A stretch of 64,000 nt of DNA from Epithemia pelagica. Its lineage: Eukaryota > Bacillariophyta > Bacillariophyceae > Surirellales > Surirellaceae. This document shows, piece after piece, positions 1-11,400 of the stretch. A program made the position numbers and the translations under genes. The stretch is from NCBI GenBank assembly GCA_946965045.2, contig OX337234.1, positions 2,728,001-2,792,000 on the forward strand, written 5' to 3'. The notes under the pieces were generated by a model, which worked only from the letters and a program-made list of their open reading frames with translations, did not search any database and had not been told where the DNA came from. The number at the start of each line of letters is the position of its first letter. Position 1 is the first letter of the stretch.

Positions 1-1287
1 ACAAGGCCAAGTTATGGATTCATGTGGGACCACCGAAAACTGGGACGACAACGATTCAATCAGAGCTCGCCGCGTTGCAACCGGAATTGAATAGGGATGG
101 GTATCAATACAGCAGTGGAGTCTTTGTGCAAAATAATCAACAGAGGTACTTTTTTGACCAAACTTGCCAGAAACAGCTCGCACAGGTACGATTCGAGGTT
201 CTTGCCTCACCACCCGATACGAATGTGACATCCTCGAAAGAGCGACAACTGCGCTTGTATCAGTCTCTTGTCCAAGTGCCCTGTTGGAAGCAGCGTTTGG
301 ACCTACTGAAATCATGGTCTGAGCAAGGGAAGCGTCATGTGATTTTGTCCAATGAGGCTATTGGCTTTCGCTGGATTCATTATCAGGGATTATCGCAACC
401 CACGCATGCGGACTGGATCTCTATCAAGGCAACCTTGGAACCCCTGTACGACATTCATGTCATTGTCACGTATCGTCGCTACTATGATTGGCTCGTGAGT
501 AGTGTCAACCATCAAAATCGATGGGTGCCCTCACATCCTCGACGCAACAAGTGGCCCGGTCGGCCACAAAATGGAAAACCACTCATCTCCTTGTACCCGG
601 CCATGCTGAATCCGGACCGCCAGAAACAAGTTTTGGACTTTTATCCGACGAGCGCCGTACTGCGCAACTTGGCACACTACTTTTCGGCGGAGGAACACAA
701 GTTGCACGTTTTGAATATGCACAATGACCATGGCGACGACAGTGGCCAAGGCAGGATGATTGAAAAAAGCATGGTGTCCACCTTGCTTTGTCGCCTCCTA
801 CCGGACACGCATTACGCCTGTCAAAAAAGCCGTGCCAAGGACAACCTCCCCGAAACGCGAGTGAATGCTCGTACGGACCACGAAATGGAGGAAATTGTCT
901 ATGATTTCATCGTCACGGGAGCTGCCCAACGAGGCTTGTTGGATATTCAGGGACGGAAGCGACACGAGGTGGCCTTGAAAGCACGACACTTTTACCAGGT
1001 TGAACGAAATCAAACTCTCTGGGATTCTTCCCTTTTCCTGTCCCACATGGGCCGAGGCCCAAGGACTACTCCAACAATCCTTGCACATGGAACAGCAAAT
1101 GGCCCACTTGTTTCACAATACCGACCCACTGGAAGCATTGTCCATGTTTAACTCAAGTCGAACGACGCAAGCCTTTCAAACCTTTGTCGGACAAACCAAA
1201 AAGTTGTGCACGGTCCATGTCCATCCATGTCTCGACGCCACGAGTGTCCACTCCATCCCGTGGCGGGAATTTTTTGCTTCCTTGTAG
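1..1287 (+). CDS. carbohydrate sulfotransferase-like protein, 5' partial, probable frameshift
   Basis: The reading frame is already open at base 3, so the gene starts before the window. The start of the visible protein contains HVGPPKTGTTTIQ, the PAPS 5'-phosphosulfate-binding loop of Golgi-type sulfotransferases. About 140 residues later VIVTYRRYYDWLVSSV fits the 3'-phosphate-binding motif (Arg and Ser). The family transfers sulfate from PAPS to glycans. In the opening frame translation ends at 1151 with a tail unlike the family. From about base 1000 the next frame reads a more family-like C-terminus (LPFSCP, then LLQQSLHMEQQM) up to a TAG at 1287. I infer a single-base frameshift near 995-1002, in CAGGTTGAAC, because no intron fits there. 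It may be a pseudogene, a sequence error or, less likely, programmed shifting. The fucosyltransferase at 8.4 kb is another glycan-modifying gene. Confidence 0.7.
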
Positions 1288-1973
1288 TATAGTCGTGGTT
1301 GCACCGTCCGGTATCTTGGTGGCGTCGGCCCACGCCGGATGAAATGTGCTCCGCGTCATGCGACGTGGGGCTGGATGGGTATGCCTTGGACAGTGGAACG
1401 GATGGTGACTGCTCCGACAATCGACAGGCACATCCCAACAAGAGACGCAAAACAGCAGCAGCAGAACCGCCATGACAAATCCCAACAGCCACCACCAAAG
1501 GTGGCAGGAAGGCCCCTGCAGCTCACAACCATGATGTGTTGGAACAGGACACCACTCCTCTATAGTCGGAGAAACTCGACTGCTTCTTGTATACCGTCGA
1601 AACTCGTGGGACCTATACTTCATCCTTTGGTCTCGCAATTTTTCGCTCCTGGAAGACTTGCGCTAGCCTTTGTCGGATGACCAAACAACGTTTCGTAGAG
1701 GATTGCTTCCCCGAGCCGTGGTCCCATCCGTTCGTTCGGACCCAACTACTCCTCCAACTATATCCTTGGAGGCTATCTTTCGAGCTAAGTTAGCTACGAT
1801 GTATTGTCTCTGGGGGCTTTCTTCGCCCCCAATGATACTACCTAGTCTTTCCAGAGAACTTTGAAACGTAGAATGAATGATGATATTTGAGTCAACACGC
1901 GAGGTATTATTTGGCAAAGCATCCTATCTCATTTTTTTCTGGTCGTGGGTGTTGACCAAGAAAAAAAAAAAAA
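1288..1973. other. intergenic region ending in a long A-tract
   Basis: I see no supportable gene. Open frames here on the minus strand are antisense to the sulfotransferase 3' end. The notable feature is the uninterrupted run of 26 A at 1961-1986, which borders the non-LTR retrotransposon. Confidence 0.6.
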
Positions 1974-1989
1974 AAAAAAAAAAAAAGAG
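1974..1989. repeat. candidate target-site duplication, 5' copy (A13-GAG)
   Basis: The string of 13 A and GAG is repeated exactly at 8381-8396. Because it is homopolymeric, the exact boundary cannot be fixed. The 26-A run could instead be the tail of an older element. Confidence 0.45.
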
Positions 1990-2093
1990 AGCCAAACTGT
2001 GAAGTGAACAACATCAGGGACGATACCAACGAAGCGAGCCGCAAGTCGATCCCTTAAAACAAACTGTATCCGCCAGACAAGGGCACGCCGCCG

Positions 2094-5000
2094 ATGGGGC
2101 GCGACGCGGACCCGCCATGGGCCATTCCGGCTGAGAACATGATTCCCATGGCCAAACCACGACCCAACTGCCAACCGAACGCCGATCCACCCCCGCCCAT
2201 CGGTTGGAAACACATACAACGCACGGCGGCCACAACATGGACCATGGAATCTCTCCATGGTCTTCGAAAAAACAAACAAAGCAAACAACGGCAGCCCTCA
2301 CCCCTTTCAACCCGTCACCATGGTAAACCCCAGAGCCCGAAAAAAGCCAAAAACACAGAACCCAACGGATACCCCGACTCGCCAAACGTGCTACGGAGTA
2401 AGGGCCCCAATCCCCCACGCAGCCACCGATGCAGCAAACCAAACAAGAGAATGACCAAGACAAGCCCACAAATGACCCTACCAGACAGCCGATCAACAAC
2501 AACAGGCCATCGACACGAAACCAACATTAAAGAACAAATGCACGTCGACAACTCCACCGTCAACGTTTCACTCCCCCGCTCAGGCACACACCCGCCACCA
2601 ACGACGAACCAAGAAACAACAACCAGGGCCACCGCCAAACAAATCGACGACATGGCCAGCAAGACACCAAACACCAAGCCCTCCATCTGCCCACCCATCT
2701 GCCCACCACCGACAAGAATGACCGGTCAACTAGATCAAGCCCTTCAACGAGTCATTGCTCAGTTACAAATGACCCGGCCAACAAACCAACCAAAAGGACT
2801 CGGCCACAAAACCAGTGAAAACCGAGTTTTTCACCCCAAGCTCTCAGCCGAAGCACCAACCGACCAGCCAAACTACCACCAACACCCGAAGATGCAAGTC
2901 CATTCGAAGCCCTCCTCCGGCCGCCGCCAGACCCGCTCCAAAAGCAACTTGACCGCCCTCAGTCCGCTCCCCCTCGTAGACACCAAACAGCACAGCACCA
3001 CCGCCGTCACCCCCGACCGCCGCAACATCAACAAAGAGAACAAAAAAACAAACAAAAAAACCACCGAAGAACCCACCACCGACATCCACACCGAGAAAAC
3101 AACAGTCACCACCCACGACACCAACGAGAAAAACACCAAAAACAACACCAACAACAACAACGACAAAACCACGGAGAAAACTAACACCAACAACAACCAA
3201 GACGGAAACGAACAAAACACGTACGGACACACGGAAGAGGAGACTCAGCCAACAACAAAGAACAAAACCAACCACGACGATACCACCACCACCGTCAACA
3301 ACGAACCAGGATCCAACAGCGAAGCAGGCACTCCAACAGCCAAGAATCCATACCTCCAACCCAAAACCGGAACAAAACGTCCCCCGTCGTCGGAACCAAA
3401 GACGCTGATTCACCTCCATGTGGCGGTGAACCACCACCAAAACCCCCAAATTGAGTCTACCCTTCCTAGACTTACGGAACAAGCCATAAAGACGCATCTC
3501 AACGAAGTCTTTTTCCATCATAGCAAACGGGAAGAGCCCATGTGGCTCCAGGTCCACTCCGTGGACTTTCTCGAGACCAAGCAATCTGGATCACGCCAAT
3601 TCAGGTCGGACAACCAGACGAGATCCACCAAAGGAAGCGGACACACCTCCACCTTCCATGTCACCCTTTCTCCGGCTCCAGCAAACGACGTCTTTGACAC
3701 CGAGATCTTTACCGAGCAAGGCCTACGTTTCGTTCTCCAAATGTGGCACAAACACCACAACGACGATTTTGTGTACGACGAGTTCGACTCACAAACCGTT
3801 CTCCGGCCAGGCACCAAACAATCCAATCCTACGATTAACCCCCGTTGGGACCAAATCAACGTGTACCAACCTGCATGCAACAACAGGACGAGCGACACCT
3901 TCGGCATTGTCGTCGGTGTGCCAGCTCAAACAATCAAACATCGACGGGCGGCCCTGGATCTGACAGGCGACATCCAGAACACCCTAACCCCCCATCTACC
4001 GCGCAAACTGAACTATCTGGATTTCTTCAACCACGTGGGATGCCGCACAGGAACGTTCAGCGGGGAACTGAAAAACAAACAACGTGGCCAAGTCCCGGCC
4101 ATTTACATCACGGCTTCGTTGCGAAACAACTTCGACGCCCTGCTTCGAAGCTACAACGCCTATCAGGCAGCAAATCGAAACACCGAACTCAAGTGGAACC
4201 ACAACAACATCCAAATCATCCCTATGCCAACAAGCCAAGCCAATCGGACGGCAACATTGGAAGCACTGAAGGATATCGACCAATTTTTCGGGGCCTGCGT
4301 TCGGATCAAACTGAAACCGATAAACCCAGAAGCCACCGACGGCGACTGGAAGCGACTACGACACCTACGTGAATTCGTGGCCGTCTTTCCCGAATTCAAC
4401 AATGAAGACCCAGACACGCAGTATTACACGCTATATTTGCGGAAGACGCCTGATACTCATTTGCTCACCACCAACACGATTAGACAACACCCCGACTTCC
4501 CGGAAAACATCTTGCTCCCCACCCTGGCAGCAGTAGCAGCGACACCTCCGAGACAACAAACCACCAACCAAGACCCGACAACTCCTTCCTCATCAAGTCA
4601 CACAAACAAACTCCTGGCCTTCACGAACCGGCTGCTACGCCGAAAACACAACAACTTGGAAGACAACACGGATGAGGCTGACGCCGACGTTCTCACAACA
4701 CCAACAACCAAACCAAAGAATCCCAATAGCCCACCGACCAACAAACGTAGCGCCTCCGCTATGCAACCAACCGACGAAGAAGCAAGCGACCCCTACGACG
4801 ACGGAACCGATTGGACACCAGTGGCAGCCCAAACAAACCAAAACCACTTCGCGGACCGAACTTCCCAAAACGACGACTCGAAACCTCCGGCCAAACGGAA
4901 CCAATTCGCCGCACTAGCGGAACAAACCGAAGACGAACAAAACAACGACGACCTGATGGACACTGAAGAATCAGACGACCACTCGCGGGCACTCATCGGT

Positions 5001-5285
5001 AGCGACGACAACCTAGACCCAGGAGAGGGCGACAACGAATTCTCTGCAACGACCATGCAAGAAATCGAACTCATTTTCAAGTACGTTGCACACAACAACC
5101 CTTCCCGCATCGAAGAAATGCGACAATTTTTAGAAAGAACAAAGTCATTTACGAATGACACAGACGCGCAAGATGCTTGGAGGTTTGCGCAGACTTTGGT
5201 ACAGTCTGGCAACCCCAACATCGCCGACTCGCGCACCGGCCATGTGGTCCCGCATGAAGATAGGGCCAAAGGGCCACATGAGTAA
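2094..5285 (+). CDS. non-LTR retrotransposon ORF1 protein
   Basis: This is a 1063-residue ORF starting at the first ATG after the presumed 5' UTR. Residues 1 to about 430 are extremely biased (Thr, Asn, Lys, Pro, Gln) with runs of TNNN and TTK, so they are probably disordered. A more ordinary globular stretch follows at about 430-810. The C-terminal 200 residues are acidic and polar. I recognise no RRM signature or CCHC knuckle. By position it should be the nucleic-acid-binding or chaperone ORF1 of the element, which is inference only. The stop codon overlaps the start of ORF2 in ATGAGTAA, suggesting coupled termination and reinitiation. Confidence 0.7.
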   Translation: MGRDADPPWAIPAENMIPMAKPRPNCQPNADPPPPIGWKHIQRTAATTWTMESLHGLRKNKQSKQRQPSPLSTRHHGKPQSPKKAKNTEPNGYPDSPNVLRSKGPNPPRSHRCSKPNKRMTKTSPQMTLPDSRSTTTGHRHETNIKEQMHVDNSTVNVSLPRSGTHPPPTTNQETTTRATAKQIDDMASKTPNTKPSICPPICPPPTRMTGQLDQALQRVIAQLQMTRPTNQPKGLGHKTSENRVFHPKLSAEAPTDQPNYHQHPKMQVHSKPSSGRRQTRSKSNLTALSPLPLVDTKQHSTTAVTPDRRNINKENKKTNKKTTEEPTTDIHTEKTTVTTHDTNEKNTKNNTNNNNDKTTEKTNTNNNQDGNEQNTYGHTEEETQPTTKNKTNHDDTTTTVNNEPGSNSEAGTPTAKNPYLQPKTGTKRPPSSEPKTLIHLHVAVNHHQNPQIESTLPRLTEQAIKTHLNEVFFHHSKREEPMWLQVHSVDFLETKQSGSRQFRSDNQTRSTKGSGHTSTFHVTLSPAPANDVFDTEIFTEQGLRFVLQMWHKHHNDDFVYDEFDSQTVLRPGTKQSNPTINPRWDQINVYQPACNNRTSDTFGIVVGVPAQTIKHRRAALDLTGDIQNTLTPHLPRKLNYLDFFNHVGCRTGTFSGELKNKQRGQVPAIYITASLRNNFDALLRSYNAYQAANRNTELKWNHNNIQIIPMPTSQANRTATLEALKDIDQFFGACVRIKLKPINPEATDGDWKRLRHLREFVAVFPEFNNEDPDTQYYTLYLRKTPDTHLLTTNTIRQHPDFPENILLPTLAAVAATPPRQQTTNQDPTTPSSSSHTNKLLAFTNRLLRRKHNNLEDNTDEADADVLTTPTTKPKNPNSPPTNKRSASAMQPTDEEASDPYDDGTDWTPVAAQTNQNHFADRTSQNDDSKPPAKRNQFAALAEQTEDEQNNDDLMDTEESDDHSRALIGSDDNLDPGEGDNEFSATTMQEIELIFKYVAHNNPSRIEEMRQFLERTKSFTNDTDAQDAWRFAQTLVQSGNPNIADSRTGHVVPHEDRAKGPHE
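5278..5285 (+). promoter_or_regulatory. ORF1/ORF2 stop-start overlap ATGAGTAA
   Basis: The ORF2 start ATG (5278-5280) lies just before and overlaps in frame with the ORF1 stop TAA (5283-5285). This layout fits termination-reinitiation translation of ORF2. It depends on this ATG being the true start; an in-frame ATG also exists upstream inside ORF1. Confidence 0.5.
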
Positions 5286-8200
5286 TCCAACCACAAAACC
5301 ACCCAAACACTGTCCCGTGCCAGATTGCCCGTGGAAAGTGCCCCCATTGACAACCAACCCCCAAGCATCACTCAAACAACACCTCATCACCGAACACAAT
5401 GAAACCCATCCATCGGATTACCTCACCCCAACCCTATGCACCCAATACGGCCTCCATCCATGTCCGACATGCGACACTCCCACTGCCATCTTCGCCACCG
5501 AAGGCCACCTTAGAAAACACGTAACAAAAAAACATAGTAGGTCAAAGACGAACATCGACTTAGTCCTACAAACCTACCGACATTCTACACCAGAAACAAC
5601 GGCAAACTGGAAAAACAGCCTAGCTTACATCCACAAACTACAAATATCCCCACCGCCCTTCCGTCGGAGCCTCTGGCACAAGCTTAAGCCACCGCTCAGG
5701 GCTGAATTTTATGCCACCTACAACAACGTGACCAATTGGATACTTGAAGCCACATCGCCGCTTGCGCCAACCATTCTGAAAGACGAACGGCCACCCGCCT
5801 ATGACGTCGACGCCACCCCATTCTGGAAACTGCTCATCCTCCTAGAGCCGTTGCTCCTTGCACCTATACAGGGCACAGTGCACCTCACCCATTCGAACGC
5901 GTTCAGAGCAAGACTTTCGCTGCTGAAAGCGGGCAGGATTGAGGAACTCCATAACATGATATGGAACCCAACACCTTTGCCAAACACAAGAACAACAAAC
6001 AACAAAAAGAAGCGACAAAACCAAAAAAACAAACAACAACATCAGCCGACTGACCCATTGCCTTCATGGCGGCTAGCCTCCGCGCAACAACTGGCAGACT
6101 TAGGCAACTACCGAGCAGCAGTGAAAAGACTCACAACCAACACACCACCTGCAACCTTGACAACGGCACGAATCGACAGATGCCAAAAACAACTCTTCCC
6201 TGAAAGACGACAGCCACCGCCGGCGACAAGAGCGCACGGTCACACAAATATGCCTCCACCGGCAGCACAATACCTGAAACTACAAGATAAACAGTTTGAG
6301 TCAGCACTCCGACAAATGAAACCGGGCACGGCCTCAGGACCGTTCGCCACGTGCACAGACATCCTCGTGTCTATGGCAACATACAAAACAACAAGCGCAC
6401 CCGACGCAACACGGCCATACTTTCACAACATAAAAGCCCTGATCCAACTCGTGGTGACAGGACAAATACCAACCTCTGTACAACAAATCCTCGCAAGCAA
6501 TTATTTCCTTGCCTTACACAAGGACATGGCAAACCTGGAAAGACTGCGACCGATCGGCATCGGCACAGCCATACGAAGAGTAGCGGCCAAAGCCGCTCTG
6601 GTGCATCTCACCGACGACATTCGCCCCCTCCTCTTGAAAGGAGGCCAATACGGGATACAAGTCCCCGGGGGGGGTTGATTTTGTGGCCCAAACAACCGCA
6701 ATGGCGGTTAAACAATACATTGACAAGACTCATGATCTGGAAAACGATCTGGAAAACAACACAACAGAAAACAACACAACCGAAAACAACCAGCCAACAA
6801 CATCTCCAAGCCGGGCTCTCGTCATGCTAGACCTGGCAAACATGTTCAACAATGTCAGCCGAACCGAAGCAAGAAAGATTTTGTTAGAGAACGAAGCGAC
6901 AACACAATTGGTCCCCCTTTTCGACCTACTAACCAAACATACCTGTAACCAATGGTACTTTGATGACAACAAAGCGGCCAACTACCTCACATCAACCGAC
7001 ACTCCAATCCCACTCGTTCACCAACGAGAACTGTCGAACTGGAAAGAAAGTACCAACGAATACATGACAACCTTCCGTAAGACTCTGTCACTTTTTGCAA
7101 ACGAATACGCAGAAGAGAGCTTATACGTACCAACGAGGTATGATCACACAACACACAATCGCCTTTTGAACCACACTGTGCAAGAACACACAATCCCAAA
7201 ACTATTCACAGAGACCGACCCAAAGCAGCGAATCTTTTTGCCCGGCTTACTTTCGCCCCTAACGAGTATGGCTCTCTCTCTTCCACTCACCGCAACCAAA
7301 TTCCGTTTCCCAAACAGTGTCTTCCGAACCGCCATCAAACGGAAATTAAGATTGCCTTTGTTCGTCCGAGACCCCACACAATCCTGGCCCCAACGATGTC
7401 GCTGCTCAGCCACAAAAGAGATCGACCCAATGGGTGACCATCTGTACTCCTGCACCTCTGCTTCCAAAACACCTCTTTCAAATGCCATCAGAGACACACT
7501 CTACGACATTCTCCGCCAAATCGCTCCCGCAGCCGAAGCCGTCGACACTCCCCATGATGTCCACATCGAACCCCCAGGTTTGACACCACAACACCAAAGA
7601 AACATTAGACCAGCCGACGTCGGTATGCTCCTGTCCAAGCCGCACAAAAACTCACCGTTTCAATACGTCGCGATTGACATTACTATCCCACCTCCCCAGC
7701 AACCCCAAACCATTCTTGACCCGTCCGACCACAACACACTCGCCACTTTGGCATCTAGGACGCATCAAGAAGCGGCAAGGGCCAAGTTTTGCCGAGACCC
7801 CGAGACATCAAAACACCTTCTCCACAATGGCATATACCTTCTACCTTTTACGGTAGACCATCTTGGAGCGCTTGGTTCTTTCGCCGACCGTCTCCTTTTT
7901 CCATCAATTTCTCAACCACATTTGTTCTCAACGACACAACCACCACCTTGGACCAACGCCTTCTTCGGCAAAGACGAAAGACGAAGCAAAGCACATCCTG
8001 CGGCATACAGACTCTTTCAAGAAGCGTCAGACGCACCAAGCAACCTCTTTACCGCCGCCAACAGCAAAACAAAAAAATTCTCTTACCCAGAAGCCCATAT
8101 CTACTCAATCGGGCACTATGCAAAAGCCTCCCTTGGCCATGCAATCGTTTCGGCACTGGCAACTCATGCCAATACCAACATCGCCGCAATACGACAACAC

Positions 8201-8350
8201 CAAACAACACGAAAAACGAGAACCACTCAGTTGCAAAATCTGGCTACACCATGTTTTGCTCCGGTCACTCCCATCTACTCCCCCGCACCTCTGGCACAGT
8301 TCCTCAGTGTCACGGACGAAACACCCCTCCTTTGCGTACCCACCGCTTAG
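5278..8350 (+). pseudogene. non-LTR retrotransposon ORF2 (zinc fingers, RT, restriction-like endonuclease), frameshifted and core-deleted
   Basis: I start ORF2 at the ATG of the ATGAGTAA overlap (5278). Two C2H2-type fingers follow (CPVPDC...H...H; CPTCDTP...H...H). The RT begins near 6290 with RPIGIGTAIRRVAAK and GIQVPGG. A run of eight G at 6667-6674 shifts the frame to a stop at 6678; with seven G the frame would continue into DFVAQT and run to the TAG at 8350. Downstream is the RT motif-A-like LVMLDLANMFNNVSR, but the QGCPLSP-like motif B and the Y/F-A-D-D catalytic box expected next are absent, so about 150-200 residues of palm seem deleted. The C-terminus has a CRCSATKE...H...C knuckle, then RPADVGM and YVAIDIT, the signature of a restriction-like endonuclease. 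The product could not work as an RT. Confidence 0.75.
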
Positions 8351-8380
8351 GAGTCCATTTGTTATAGACCGTAAAATAGT

Positions 8381-8396
8381 AAAAAAAAAAAAAGAG
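8381..8396. repeat. candidate target-site duplication, 3' copy (A13-GAG)
   Basis: It is identical to 1974-1989. The A-run also serves as the element's 3' A-tail, so tail and duplication cannot be separated. Confidence 0.45.
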
Positions 8397-8438
8397 GACA
8401 CAAGTCCACACTACTGTTGTGTTCGTCGTCATGACACC

Positions 8439-11400
8439 ATGGCGGTTTCGATGCGAAGCAATGCGGTAAGGTCGTCGTCCAACAACTACTACTACTCCGA
8501 GTTCGACGAGTACCACCACTATCTTTCCTCCGATGGAGAAGGAGAACCACGAATCCGTCCGTCGCGACGTCACGAACAACCTCCCGTGTCGTCGGGACCT
8601 TTGCCACACTCGTTGGCGGCGGCCGTGTCTCACCATCCCAATCACACGCAGCAGCACCACCGTCCTCCTCCTCCGGTAGGTCGTCGTCGTGGTCGGCGTC
8701 CTCGTCGTCCTCGTCGTCGTCCTGGAGACGACGAGTGTCTTCTGTGTGGCTGCAATCCACACGATCCCCTCTTGTATTGGGTCTTTGTCTCCTTCTTGTG
8801 TGTGGGAACCTGTATTGCGTTTGTGGTGGTATGGAATGCCGCTCCCCGCCATTACTACTCCACCGTTCGCTACCAAAGACACGAGGATTCGGTGCTTCCG
8901 ATCCACCACGTTCACTCGAATCGAACTCCGATGTTTTTGACTCCACAACAGCAACAAGAACAACTCGAACACCAACAACAACTCGAAAATCAACAACAAC
9001 AAGTCGAAAACCAACAACAACAACCAGCACAAGCACTTCGGCCCTTGCCCATTGTCCGAGTTCGCCATGGTCAAACGCCCAAAATCAAGGTTCGCCTGGG
9101 GACGGGTACCACGGGCAATACCAGCCACCATAATCCTCCTCCCACGGCACCACCGACGGTCGAGTCCCTGCCGCAAGACACGTCACCCATTATTCATGCA
9201 TCGTCATCGTCCTTGGTGGATGAATCCTTGTCGTCGTCTCATGGATGGTCATACTGGACATCCTGGCTGTTTGGATCGTCGTCGTCGTCACCCTATTGGC
9301 CCGACTCGTTGGTCGAAGGTGTTCCCGGAGAAGTGGCCGACCAAGCCTATCTGCAAACCTTGGTCGACTTGGAACGACGCATCAATACCTTGTACCCTAC
9401 CGCCAAAGAACAAGCACAAGCACCACCGCAGTCATCGTCGTCGTCGTCGTCGTCGTCGTCGTCCACAAGCCTCGTTTCCTGCCGCCGTGTCCCCTATTCC
9501 AACCCAACTGCCACGGACCGTACCAACAATCGCACGGATGATTCGTCGTCGTATTTTTATTATTCCACCAATCCCATTGACTCGTGTCGTCCTCCCAAAC
9601 CAAAAGCATCCTTGCAGGGCACCACCACCACCACCAAGGGGGAACCATTGTCGTCGTCCTCCTCCTCCCAGGACCAAAACCACAATTACCAGGGACCCTA
9701 TTATTATTACAATCCACTGCCCCACACGGCTCGCATTGTGTGTGATCAAACCATTCCGCCCCAACAAGCCGTGCTGTTTGAGCAATTGTGTCCGGAACCC
9801 GTGACGGGCCGATTGTTTCCTCGGATTCCCACGGCGACGTCGGGCCTGGAACTGATGCCTCCGATTGTTACTCGCTTTGATCATGTTCGACCCTTTTCCA
9901 AACCCGCCAAACTACAAAAGGATTGTGACGTGCCGTGTTTGAGTCGTGGCACCATGGCCTTGACGTCGTATCGGTACATTGAAGGGACGAATTGGAAAAT
10001 TATCATGTCCATGGAAGGTCCCGTGTATTATCCCGAACTCAAGGTCGATCCCATGGCCTGGAAACAACATCAATTTTATTCCACCACGTCCTTGCAATCG
10101 GAAATTCCCATTCCCTACTTTTCGCACACGGATTATCCCATTTTGGATTCCACACCCGTCGATTTTACCAAGGCCATTCGGGGTGCCGTCTTTGTCGCAC
10201 GCAATTGTGTGAGTTCCAATCGTCGCGAACAATTGGTGCGGGAACTCAAGGCCTTGTCGTCGTCCAAGAAGGACGATCGTGTCGTTCGCATTGAATCCGT
10301 CTCGTCCTGTGAACACAATGCCGAATTACCGGCCGGGGCCGACGTGTCGGATAAGCAGAGTATATTGAACAAGTACTTGTTTGCCTTGGCCTTTGAAAAT
10401 CAATGCGCCACGGATTACATTACCGAAAAACTCTGGGGTGCTTTCATGGCGGGCACTGTCCCCGTCTATTATGGAGCGCCCAATGTTCGCGACCATGCCC
10501 CGCCCCATTCCCTCATTCTCGTGGACGACTTTGCCACGACACAAGCCTTGATGGAGTATTTGGAACAAGTCGCGTCCAATCAAACCCTGTACGAGTCTTA
10601 CCATGCCTGGCGGTACCAATCCCCACAACCGTTTGGGACCAAATTCAATTTTACGCACACTCATGGGACGTGTCGTACCTGTCGATGGGCCTATGCCCGG
10701 TTGTATGGATTGGGATGGAATGCCGTTCGTCAACAAGTCCAAGATGTCCGCATTCCACGCCAAACCTGTGTCCAGGCCACGACAGGGTTGTTGCAACATC
10801 CCGCCACGGAACAATGGATCCATGCCTCGACCGGTACCACACTCCCGGCGACTCGATGGAAGAAAACAACAAGCCCCCAACCACAACAACAACAACAACA
10901 AGACCAGCACAACAAGAAAACAATGCACACGACCACAAAGATCCACACCAACACGTCCACAACCCTGGCAAGTCAAACGGCCAGGTTTCTCAACACCGAG
11001 CAGCAGTGTCTCGAAGGAACCCTGGCTCAAGACAAGATTACCTTGGACCTGGATCCTCACCATTCACAACAGGGAGGAGGAAACGTTACCAAGGCTTCTG
11101 TAGGGGCCAAACTGGTCCGTGTCGTACGTCAAGTCGATGGTGTCATTGATATGGAAGTTTATGCCGTCCATCCAAATGCCTCCTCCTCCTCGTCCTCCTC
11201 CTCGACTGTCGATCCTCTGGTTCAATTGCATTTGCGCGTCTCGGCCTTGTCGGCATCAAGAGCAAGCTTTGCCCGTCTCCAACGAGGTCGAGGACGATTG
11301 CAAGATGGACTCTCTCGCATTACCATTCTGGCCTCGCCCAAGACGGTGACGGTTTCGGCCAAGGCCAATGTGTTGATTGTCAGCAAACTCGTCTTTCCCC

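Larger units (their letters stand above)
1974..8396 (+). mobile_element. non-LTR retrotransposon with restriction-like endonuclease, two ORFs, defective
   Basis: The element reads ORF1 (2094-5285), ORF2 (5278-8350, frameshifted), a 30-base 3' UTR, then an A-tract. The same 16-base string, 13 A followed by GAG, lies at 1974-1989 and 8381-8396 and is the best candidate for a target-site duplication, giving an element body of about 1990-8380. N-terminal C2H2 fingers plus a C-terminal Cys/His knuckle and restriction-like nuclease place it with the R2/CRE/NeSL/Utopia-type elements rather than with APE-type LINEs; I cannot name the clade. The coding strand is strikingly rich in A and C and poor in T, unlike its neighbours. 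It ends 43 bp upstream of the fucosyltransferase start codon. It appears dead: a G-run frameshift and a missing reverse-transcriptase core. Confidence 0.8.

Noticed and set aside
1153..1638. Minus-strand ORF of 161 residues with a hydrophobic stretch
   Set aside because: Its 3' part is antisense to the sulfotransferase C-terminal frame and it has no family feature.
2844..3584. Long hydrophobic minus-strand ORF (Val/Phe/Gly-rich)
   Set aside because: It is the shadow of the A/C-biased ORF1 on the other strand; the hydrophobicity follows from base bias.
8105..9176. Minus-strand ORFs across the fucosyltransferase 5' end
   Set aside because: Antisense shadows of low-complexity coding sequence and of the retrotransposon end.
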